From positions 62,001 through 126,000 of the forward strand of contig NZ_LUTP01000003.1 in NCBI RefSeq assembly GCF_002111585.1: a stretch of 64,000 bases of DNA, read 5' to 3'. Each line of letters begins with the position of its first letter. The stretch's first letter is position 1. Both the position numbers and the translations under genes were made by a program. The notes under the pieces were generated by a model. It was not told the origin of the DNA and did not search any database. It saw only the letters and a list, made by a program, of their open reading frames with translations. Shown in pieces: positions 7,552 through 14,550 of this stretch. This DNA is from Lonsdalea iberica. Lineage in GTDB: Bacteria; Pseudomonadota; Gammaproteobacteria; Enterobacterales; Enterobacteriaceae.

Positions 7552-9378
7552 TCAATCGACTAATGAAACAATGCCTTCAAGAATGTCTATAAGCTCAATT
7601 TTGTCATTATTATCATCTCTATAAGTAGAGCATTTTATGATTTTTTCGGCAGTCATTAAGGGCCAGAACCTGTCCAGTACGTCGTTAGGTTTCGTGCTGG
7701 TTGCCCTTCCTATGATTTTTTTTGCGTCGCATGTATCTGTGAAAACAACCTGAACCCCTGTCTCATCCCTTATTAGATCTGGGCAAAGATAGTTTTCAAT
7801 TTCACGTTTACGTGTGGCAAAAAACATTTTTCCGGCCTCTTCAACTTCCTTTTTTCGTTTTTCTATCGAAAGAACTTGTGCTCGATCCCCTCCAATATCC
7901 GAATCAAGAAAAACGCACCATGGTAGTCCAAGGTCATTTGCTAGATTTAACGTTACCCAATGTTTAACACTTCCACATCCTCCAATCAGTATGGGTACAA
8001 TATTTACATCTTCTAGGCTTGCAGGAATATCTCCGGATTTTTTTAAACATTTTCCTGCGTGTCTAAGGAATGTTACATCTGATTTTCCCTCAACTAAAAC
8101 TATACCCTTAGCTCTTTCCATACCAGTCTCTGGCAGAACGCCAAGACTTTCTGTCGCCTCCCTAAGAACTGCATCATCAGGCATTTTTACAACAGGCTGT
8201 CCATCAGCATCTTTTGTTACATATCGAATACCCTCGACTGGAATTAATCCTGCCAAAGCTGGTACATGTGTAGTTACAATAATTTGCCTATTAGGTTGAC
8301 GTGACAGTGATAATAAAGCTTTCATCAACATAATTTGATAATTAGGGTGCTGTGATGTTTCTGGTTCTTCTATAGCATAAATAACGTTGCGCTGGGTCCC
8401 TGATACTGCTTTCTCAGCTTCAGCTCTAAAAAAATTAAGCAAAATAAGTCGCCTTACACCGCTTCCTCTTTTATTTATTGGAATTCCATTCTCACCATCG
8501 AGTGTAAAGTTAAATGTCCATTTGGGTTTTTCTTTAAACCGCGGAGTAAGCTCATTCGCAAGTTCTGGTGCCATTTCTCGCAGTTTATCCAGAGTCCTCT
8601 CAGCAACATCTAATACACTGTCCTGGATTTCTTGTTCAAGAGCTGAAATTTTCCCTTGCAAAGCCGCTTGAGCATCTTTAACAGCTTGTTGTAATGGGCT
8701 TTTTGCTTCAGAGTCACCATCGCTACTCTCTCTGTCGGCCTTGAAGAGAGCAAAGGTTGGTAGTTGTTCAAGAATCCGCCCCCATATTGACTTAGTTTCT
8801 GTCCCTAATCCCTTATCTACATCAAGTAAAATTTCAGCACATTCATATGGCATAGCAGCATCTCTGATAGCCTGTCGCCATAAAGATGCAGTTCGCTTAT
8901 CCTCCACATTTTTCTCAACATCTTTTCCTGTGACTTTCAATTCTGATATTTTCATTCCCAGCAAATTGTTCAACGGTTCATTTACAGGGTGCTGGCAACG
9001 TATGTATGTTTTATCTGGTTTTCCAGTTGTTGTTGCTTTGAATGTTTTTACAATTTCGAAATGTCCATGACTGTTTAATAGATGTTCAGAAGCCAGAGTT
9101 GTGCTCACTCGTTCATCAATAAGTATAACGGGTGGCAAATCATCAAACTCACAAGAAATTTCAAAGTGAGTTTCCCCATTAGCCATGCTAAAGCAGTTCA
9201 TGTCATTTTTATCTGCTTTAATTCCATCAATTTCAAAAAATATAGCTAATGCTTCAAGGATTGTTGATTTACCAAAATCATTACGGCCTACAATTCCCGT
9301 CATGGCTTCATCGACAGGAATTTCTATTGTATTTCTGTAACCCCTGAAATTAGTGAGTTTGATCTTTTTGAGTCGCAT
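7552..9378 (-). CDS. OLD-family ATP-dependent endonuclease (ATPase plus TOPRIM)
   Basis: The 608-residue protein begins MRLKKIKLTNFRGYRNTIEI, the usual start of RecF/OLD-type ATPases. Walker A is GRNDFGKST near residue 32. The ABC-like signature and Walker B (YAIEEPETSQHP) are near residue 340, followed by a switch His (VTTHVPAL). A C-terminal TOPRIM domain carries VLVEGKSDVTFL and the DSD metal motif in CVFLDSDIGG. Such enzymes are nucleases of phage-exclusion type (P2 OLD, GajA). No UvrD-like GajB partner is adjacent, so this resembles a single-gene class 1 OLD rather than Gabija. Its AT-rich composition differs from the host genes, in line with cargo. Anti-phage activity is inference. Confidence 0.85.
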   Translation of the reverse strand: MRLKKIKLTNFRGYRNTIEIPVDEAMTGIVGRNDFGKSTILEALAIFFEIDGIKADKNDMNCFSMANGETHFEISCEFDDLPPVILIDERVSTTLASEHLLNSHGHFEIVKTFKATTTGKPDKTYIRCQHPVNEPLNNLLGMKISELKVTGKDVEKNVEDKRTASLWRQAIRDAAMPYECAEILLDVDKGLGTETKSIWGRILEQLPTFALFKADRESSDGDSEAKSPLQQAVKDAQAALQGKISALEQEIQDSVLDVAERTLDKLREMAPELANELTPRFKEKPKWTFNFTLDGENGIPINKRGSGVRRLILLNFFRAEAEKAVSGTQRNVIYAIEEPETSQHPNYQIMLMKALLSLSRQPNRQIIVTTHVPALAGLIPVEGIRYVTKDADGQPVVKMPDDAVLREATESLGVLPETGMERAKGIVLVEGKSDVTFLRHAGKCLKKSGDIPASLEDVNIVPILIGGCGSVKHWVTLNLANDLGLPWCVFLDSDIGGDRAQVLSIEKRKKEVEEAGKMFFATRKREIENYLCPDLIRDETGVQVVFTDTCDAKKIIGRATSTKPNDVLDRFWPLMTAEKIIKCSTYRDDNNDKIELIDILEGIVSLVD

Positions 9379-9430
9379 GTGTAGTCCTTATTTAGTGCAT
9401 TAAAGAGTTTATTTATTTTGTTTATATATA

Positions 9431-9516
9431 GCCTGTATTCGACATACTTGCGAACAGCTATATCCTGTAGCATCAGCTGTTTCTCGAATACTCAGTTTCT
9501 TAATCTGGCGGTAGTA
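9431..9516 (-). pseudogene. Decayed 3' fragment of a second resolvase gene
   Basis: These 86 bases align without large gaps to the 3' end of the intact resolvase gene (about 13772-13857). Both contain the helix-turn-helix coding stretch; for example GCATC(C/A)GCTGTTTC and CTCAGTTTCTTAATC versus CTGAGTTTCTTGACC. The fragment lies on the same strand as the intact gene and stops exactly where an internal terminal repeat starts at 9517. It is a remnant of a related transposon's resolvase. Confidence 0.75.
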
Positions 9517-9554
9517 GGGCTCCGTTTGGGAAACGGAAAATATTGTACGTTAAG
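9517..9554 (+). repeat. Internal copy of the left terminal repeat (first)
   Basis: 38 bp beginning GGGCTCCGTTTGGGAAACGG and ending TATTGTACGTTAAG. It has the same length and orientation as the outer left end, with changes mainly in the outer third. It abuts the resolvase fragment on its left and faces the Sel1-repeat module on its right. Confidence 0.85.
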
Positions 9555-9668
9555 GCTATTTTTTAACCATTACGCCACTTGGGACTGTTATCAAAACCAG
9601 CCCCATTAATTATGCATACTAAGTGTGAAGGATGTCGTTGACTACCTGCCGTTTAATGGTTCACTGTA

Positions 9669-10830
9669 TTAATTATTAAACGTAGTTTGCAGTTTCTCAT
9701 ACATCTTTTGAGCCTTTTGCAGCTCTGAAGAAGAAAGCTCTTTGGCGATTATGTCTCGTTCATCACTTGAATCTGGAGTTGCATCTGCGCCAATTGAACA
9801 CCATGCCCAAGCGGCAATCACATCTTTGGTTACAGTAATGCCGTTATGAAGATAATGACATACTCTGTAGGCAGCGTAGGTGTAACCTTGGTTTGCGGCT
9901 TTCTGATACCAGAATAATGCACGCTCAGGATTTACAGGTTCCATCTCCTCATAAATCTCACCTAATCGTTCCTGTGCCCACATGCTGCCATTTTTGGCCG
10001 ACAGCTCGAGCCATTTAACCGCTTCCTCTGTTTTTCCTTCGCGGAGAAAGTCCATACCAACGGCAAATTGTCCGCTGGCGTTACCTTTCTTGGCTGATTT
10101 CAAAAACCAGTTAAAGGACTCTTTTCTGTTTTTTTCTTCATCACGCAGAAAATATCCAAGCTGAAGCATTCCTTCTGGCGAACCATTTTTTGCGGAGTCT
10201 GTCAGCCACTTTTTCTTTTAATTCGTTTTTGTTTTTTAATAGCAGGAAAGGGTACTCTTCCAACAATTTTGCGAACTCCAACTGATCACTGGCACTACCT
10301 GATTGTGCCCATGTGGAATACCAATGCAGGGATTGTTCGGTGTCTGGTTTGCCACGTTCACCTCTGGCATAAACCGCCGCCAGTGCTTTCTGGGCAGGCC
10401 GATATCCCTGTTTGGCGGCACGCTGATACCAGTCAGTAGATTTGGGTTCATTACGGCGCGGATAAACGTTTTCATAATCAGGGTCTGCTGCCAGTATAGT
10501 CGCAAAATCGTACTCTGCTTTTACATCGCCGGATTTGGCCTGTACTTCTATTTCGTTATAGCGGCTACGAAGGGCATTTAATCGTTTTCTGGCCTCGTCT
10601 GACTTGCCAAAATGAATGGCACGACTGTAATAAAAGTATGCCTGACCAAGATTCTTTTCTATTCCATCACCACTTTCTAAACGCTTAGCCAGTTCGAGAT
10701 TTGCCGCTGCATCACCACGGCCTGCTTTTAATCCTAAGTCGTGAATTTTATCTGAATCTGCAAAAGCAGTTGATACTGTAATTAATGACATAATCAGCGC
10801 AATGGATGGTAAAATTTTTGTTTTTTTCAT
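9669..10830 (-). pseudogene. Exported Sel1-repeat protein, frameshifted
   Basis: From ATG 10830 (AGGAG upstream) the frame starts MKKTKILPSIALIMSLI with signal end STAFA, so the product is periplasmic. It carries tandem Sel1/TPR-like repeats such as LGLKAGRGDAAANLELAKRL and WYQRAAKQGYRPAQKALAAV. The frame breaks near 10210-10214, where five A residues on the coding strand replace an expected four. Removing one base continues as KWLTDSAKNGSPEGMLQLGY into the rest of the gene, about 386 residues in all. Exported Sel1-repeat proteins serve as immunity proteins in some type VI secretion loci, which suits this context but is inference. A sequencing error in the A-run is possible. Confidence 0.75.
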
Positions 10831-10844
10831 CGCTACATCTCCTG

Positions 10845-10882
10845 GCATTCCGTTTGATAAACGAAAATTATTGTACGTCAAG
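10845..10882 (+). repeat. Internal copy of the left terminal repeat (second)
   Basis: 38 bp, with an altered outer end (GCATTCC in place of GGGGTCA) but a conserved body: GTTTGATAAACGAAAATTA then TTGTACGTCAAG. The inner end GTCAAG matches the outer right end rather than the outer left. Together with 17524-17561 it would bound a 6,717-bp transposon holding resolvase, transposase, PAARs, effector and lipoprotein. Confidence 0.85.
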
Positions 10883-10995
10883 GCCAAACCTGGACCATTC
10901 CGATAGGAGAGAACCGCTCTATGCGCGGGTTCTCGAATTGTGATCGGGTGATGCTGAGTTCGCACTCAATCGATCTTAAAAAGACCTTTTCTGTT

Positions 10996-11439
10996 TCAAG
11001 GTTTAACTACATTTAGCATATAATTTTTACTGAAATAACTTGCCGGTGCGATCATACTTCCGTACATTCCACCACTGATATTTATCTTAATTTCAACTAC
11101 TTTATTCGGTGTGCCATAAACTTCTACACAGTTTCCATTATAACGCGGCTCTTTATGCAACATAGAGTCATCAGTATTTTCGTCAGGCAACAAGCAATTT
11201 CGCAGGGAAATACCCGCATCAGATGGTGTAACAGTACCAGGAATATAACCAGTTCGTTGGTGATACCATCCGCCCATAACAGATCCACCAATAATATCTA
11301 TTTTAACAAAGTAAGGAACACCCACTGAGGCTGATTTCAATCTACTGCCTTCTGGCATATACTCGGCCTTCGGGCTTAATAAACCACATGCAGAAAGAAA
11401 AAACGCACAACCAATAATAAGAAAGGTTATAGTTCGCAT
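10996..11439 (-). CDS. Small lipoprotein, candidate immunity protein
   Basis: The 147-residue product has a lipoprotein signal (ITFLIIGCAFFLSAC, lipobox LSAC, lipidated Cys at 18) and a mature domain with two further cysteines (RNCLLPDE and NGNCVEVYG). I do not recognise the fold. It starts two bases after the stop of the cysteine-protease-like gene, so the two are cotranscribed and probably coupled. A periplasmic lipoprotein immediately downstream of a putative secreted effector is the usual place and form of a cognate immunity protein. That role is inferred from position only. Confidence 0.7.
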   Translation of the reverse strand: MRTITFLIIGCAFFLSACGLLSPKAEYMPEGSRLKSASVGVPYFVKIDIIGGSVMGGWYHQRTGYIPGTVTPSDAGISLRNCLLPDENTDDSMLHKEPRYNGNCVEVYGTPNKVVEIKINISGGMYGSMIAPASYFSKNYMLNVVKP

Positions 11440-11441
11440 TT

Positions 11442-12611
11442 TTATTTTAATGGTTTAAAAACCACCCCCCCAAAAAATCGATTGATGAAAAAAGATATAT
11501 CTTTCCCATACTTTATTTGATTTTCCACTTGCCCCCATGAAAATAATTTCAAATGAACTGCTCCACTAACATCCTGTGTTACAGGACCATCCCAGACAAT
11601 CCAGTGAGTGGGCACTGTCAATTTATCCGACAAGCTTCCATTTAATAATCCATCATTAATTAGGGTGATGACTTTATAACCTTTATTAATATATTCATTT
11701 AAATCTCGAATACCCTGAATGCCAGCCTGTGCTATCCCGACATTGCTGAACACCTTCTCATACCCAGCTTTTTCAAACCATTCCGTTAGCGTTTTCCACA
11801 GAGTGACACCAGCAACAGGAGAGTCAAGGGTATCAAAGCTAAATATGGTATTCTCTGAATCTCTTAGCCCTGCCAGAGTCATCCAATCAAGGCCGGAGAT
11901 ATTATTATAAAAATGCCCCGTAGGATGGCGGCATCCCTCACTAGGTTCTATCTCAAGTTCACCAATTTTTGTTTTCCCATACCGCCAAAGTTCACGAGCC
12001 GCCTGTGCATACACATCAGGGCGGTCTTTTTGCAGACAGTAAAAAAATGCAGCAGGACCACACACACTGGCTCCGGATTGATAAGGGTAAGATAAATGGT
12101 TAAATCTTTCCTGAATATCGCCTTCAATGCTGTCTTTTTCAAACGGATCCTGTGGTGTTCCTATTGGATATTCTTTCGCAATAAATGGACGTTCCGGGAT
12201 AGTGATTTTAATCTGTTTTGTTTCGCCCCCCTGACTCTCAGGCTTCATTGTCCCTTTTGATTCAAAATAACAGGGGTTTTCTCGCTTCACCGGAGACCAG
12301 GCTTTGCCTGATGCAAATTCTTCCAGTGTATACATCTTAGTGAACGGAACAGGCGTTACACAGTGCGTATGCAACATGGTTTTTCGGTAAATGTTCATTT
12401 CCATAATATAAATAGATGAGAGTGACTCATTTATATTTCCGGTCATGTGGCTCTGTGTTTCATAATTGCCCTGAAATGGCTGTTGTTTTACATCCACCAG
12501 GGGATGTTTATTCCTTTCGGAGTCCATGCGGTAAATACACAGGTCATACCGAAGGGAATCAGCCGGGACATTAGAGTTTATTCTGGTACTGAGGTGGTAA
12601 ACAGCCATCAT
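11442..12611 (-). CDS. Putative T6SS effector with papain-like/C39-like cysteine-protease motifs
   Basis: The 389-residue protein has no signal peptide. An N-terminal part of about 90 residues (HLSTRINSNVPADSLRYDLC) precedes a C-terminal domain with GASVCGPAAFFYCL (candidate nucleophile Cys184) and THWIVWDG (candidate His336 with Asp341). The Cys-Gly-Pro-Ala-Ala motif and the late His-x4-Asp are typical of papain-like/C39-like peptidases. Its start overlaps the stop of the second PAAR gene (TAATG), and a candidate immunity lipoprotein follows after two bases. The order PAAR, toxin, immunity is the standard type VI secretion cargo layout. A transglutaminase-like or other amidase activity cannot be excluded. 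Confidence 0.7.
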   Translation of the reverse strand: MMAVYHLSTRINSNVPADSLRYDLCIYRMDSERNKHPLVDVKQQPFQGNYETQSHMTGNINESLSSIYIMEMNIYRKTMLHTHCVTPVPFTKMYTLEEFASGKAWSPVKRENPCYFESKGTMKPESQGGETKQIKITIPERPFIAKEYPIGTPQDPFEKDSIEGDIQERFNHLSYPYQSGASVCGPAAFFYCLQKDRPDVYAQAARELWRYGKTKIGELEIEPSEGCRHPTGHFYNNISGLDWMTLAGLRDSENTIFSFDTLDSPVAGVTLWKTLTEWFEKAGYEKVFSNVGIAQAGIQGIRDLNEYINKGYKVITLINDGLLNGSLSDKLTVPTHWIVWDGPVTQDVSGAVHLKLFSWGQVENQIKYGKDISFFINRFFGGVVFKPLK

Positions 12612-13141
12612 TAATCCATTAATATATGCAGGTTAATATTTTCAGCGGATTCAGAAAAATGACACTCTGTCATCCCCTGGCTATCCGTATTCCCCGTTTC
12701 TGTATGACCGTCCGGGAACATCAGAACATACCGGCAATCCACCATCAGTCTGCCATCATCATCTGCACACTGAAAACGAAGGGTGTTACGTGAAGAAGGT
12801 TGCTGCACTGACTGGCTCTGTGCGCTGACAATTTTTGCCGTTGACGGGTTTCCCGCCGCAATAACGAAGTTCGTTCCGGTCGCACAACCACAGCGTACTG
12901 GTGAACCATTGACGGCTACGGCCCACCCCTGTGGGTTGGTCTGCCGGAGATCGCCGGAAGCAATCACGCCTGGCTGCCCGCATTTCGGGCAGAGTGACGT
13001 TTTATCGCCCACGTAGAGCTTTCGCCTTCCGTTCACCGACCAGCCCTGACTCCCGGCATAACAGACTGCCCCTGTTGACGTTTTATCACCATCAAGCCCG
13101 GAGTTTTTGCCGTGCACACCGCTCCATCTGTTGTCTGACAT
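12611..13141 (-). CDS. PAAR-domain protein (second of a tandem pair)
   Basis: From ATG 13141 the product has 176 residues: MSDNRWSGVHGKNSGLDGDK, then glycine-rich PAAR-type repeats (GRRKLYVGDKTSLCPKCG, GSPVRCGCATGTN). The cysteine/histidine-type tip motifs fit a T6SS spike-sharpening protein. The last 55 residues (LRFQCADDDGRLMVDCRYVL, then PDGHTETGNTD) are closely similar to the end of the neighbouring PAAR gene and resemble the small beta domain seen at the ends of VgrG and PAAR proteins. It lies directly upstream of the candidate effector with overlapping stop and start codons, so it probably carries that effector. The longer open frame from 13207 overlaps the upstream gene and is less likely. 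Confidence 0.8.
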   Translation of the reverse strand: MSDNRWSGVHGKNSGLDGDKTSTGAVCYAGSQGWSVNGRRKLYVGDKTSLCPKCGQPGVIASGDLRQTNPQGWAVAVNGSPVRCGCATGTNFVIAAGNPSTAKIVSAQSQSVQQPSSRNTLRFQCADDDGRLMVDCRYVLMFPDGHTETGNTDSQGMTECHFSESAENINLHILMD

Positions 13142-13152
13142 ACATGTTTTCC

Positions 13153-13677
13153 TCAGTCCGTAAGAATATGCAGACTGATATCGTCTGCCGATTCGGCATA
13201 ATGCCATCCGGTAACCCCGTGCTCATCGGTAACGCCAGCTTCAGAGCGTCCGTCCGGGAACATCAGGGTATAACGGCAACCGGCCATTAGCTGCCCCTCG
13301 TCACCGGCGCACTGAAAGCGAATACAGTTCCGGGCGCTGGAGTTCTGAGCTTGCTGTGCAGGAATGGAGGTATGATGGGTATTGCGGGAGGTCAGGGTAC
13401 CCGGCATCGTGCTGGTATACTGTGTGGCAGAGCCAAAAACGTAATGGTCCGGGCAATGGCATAACACTCTGTCACCCGTGGCAACATAAGCCCGCCCTTC
13501 TTCGGCCCAGTCCTGAGCTGAAGCCAGAAGTTCAAAGTAGCCATCACATTTACTGCATGATGCCTTGTCACCGGTCCGGGCTATTGCTTTATTTCCTTCA
13601 AACCAGGTCGCAGTGGCAGAAATGATTTCTCCATAGCTCGTTTTGTCGCCAAGGCAGGCCAGTGCTCTTGCCATCAT
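13153..13677 (-). CDS. PAAR-domain protein (first of a tandem pair)
   Basis: The product of about 174 residues starts MMARALACLGDKTSYGEI, an ordinary PAAR N-terminus, with further GDK-type repeats (ARTGDKASCSKC and VATGDRVLCHC). The C-terminal domain (FQCAGDEGQLMAGCRYTLMF, then PDGRSEAGVTDEHG) is paralogous to that of the downstream PAAR gene. GAGGGA precedes two adjacent ATGs (13677, 13674), and either could start translation. PAAR proteins cap VgrG spikes in type VI secretion. No VgrG, Hcp or sheath gene is in the window, so this cassette would depend on a secretion apparatus elsewhere in the genome. Confidence 0.82.
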   Translation of the reverse strand: MMARALACLGDKTSYGEIISATATWFEGNKAIARTGDKASCSKCDGYFELLASAQDWAEEGRAYVATGDRVLCHCPDHYVFGSATQYTSTMPGTLTSRNTHHTSIPAQQAQNSSARNCIRFQCAGDEGQLMAGCRYTLMFPDGRSEAGVTDEHGVTGWHYAESADDISLHILTD

Positions 13678-13732
13678 TAATCCCTCAATATATAAATGGT
13701 TATGCTCATAGGCATCATACAACAATCACGAC

Positions 13733-14383
13733 TTAACCCAAATTTTCCGTTTCTGATTGCCGGTACAGCGCCTGAATGCGGCATATCTGGGAAGGGCTGT
13801 ATCCCGTTGCATCCGCTGTTTCCCTGATACTGAGTTTCTTGACCTGCCGGTAGTACAGGACTTTCTGATGCCGATCCTGATCGGCTTGCTTACCCCGATA
13901 TTTACCCAGCGTATGCGCCCGCTCAATTCCCTGTTTTTGTCGCTGGCGGCGGCTCAGCCAGTCCTTATGTGACATTGCGGCCATCAGGTCGATAAGCATA
14001 TTGTTAATGGCGGTTATTACTGCGCGGGTGATAGGGTCGACCTGCGAAGGGTCTTTATCTGAGAGTGCCTGCCATGAGGTGGGGACATCCAGGCTGACAA
14101 TTCGCAGCTCGTGTTGTTCTATCTGCTTTTTCAGCGTCATCCAGTCGCTGTTGCTCAGGCGGGTCAGGCGGTCTATCTGCTCGACCAGCAAAATATCATT
14201 ACGATGACTGTCCATCAGCAAGCGCCCCAGCTCCGGGCGGTCAAGTTTTGTCCCGCTGATGTTCTCCCGGTAATAGCTGGCGATTTTATGCCCTCGTTCC
14301 TGAACGAACTGCTCCAGCATCTCTTTTGCCCGATCGGCGAACTGATCTTCCGTCGATGCTCTCAAATAAGCTCTGATGAACAT
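13733..14383 (-). CDS. tnpR: Serine-family resolvase of the transposon
   Basis: The 216-residue site-specific recombinase resolves cointegrates formed during replicative transposition. It has the catalytic N-terminal domain with the nucleophile serine in RAYLRAST, the conserved EQIDRLTRLS region and a C-terminal helix-turn-helix (LSIRETADATGYSPSQICRI). The start ATG follows GGTGG. It is divergent from tnpA, with the res site between them. The gap to the PAAR genes is short, so cargo may be partly transcribed from the resolvase promoter. Confidence 0.92.
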   Translation of the reverse strand: MFIRAYLRASTEDQFADRAKEMLEQFVQERGHKIASYYRENISGTKLDRPELGRLLMDSHRNDILLVEQIDRLTRLSNSDWMTLKKQIEQHELRIVSLDVPTSWQALSDKDPSQVDPITRAVITAINNMLIDLMAAMSHKDWLSRRQRQKQGIERAHTLGKYRGKQADQDRHQKVLYYRQVKKLSIRETADATGYSPSQICRIQALYRQSETENLG

Positions 14384-14395
14384 TTTTCCACCGCG

Positions 14396-14502
14396 TTATC
14401 GCATTTAGGTTATTGCATTCACTCTATCGCATATAGGTTATGTCATACATCGTATGCCGTCACGTTTTGATTATGGCGTCAGGGTGTACCCTTATGCCAT
14501 AA
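14396..14502. other. Resolution (res) site between tnpR and tnpA
   Basis: A dyad lies at 14471-14502: TTATGGC and GCCATAA flank AGGGTGTACCCT. Its size suits res subsite I. Two direct repeats of about 23 bases (TTATCGCATTTAGGTTATTG at 14396 and CTATCGCATATAGGTTATGT at 14424), spaced 28 bp apart nearer tnpR, suit subsites II and III. The same region should hold the divergent tnpR and tnpA promoters. Confidence 0.65.
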
Positions 14503-14550
14503 GCATTTTTGTAAAAAATACTGCATCGAATAATTTATGAGGGAAACTAT

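Noticed and set aside
7552-9378. Gabija GajA
   Set aside because: The ATPase-TOPRIM layout fits, but no UvrD-like GajB gene is adjacent, so only the OLD-family label is supported.
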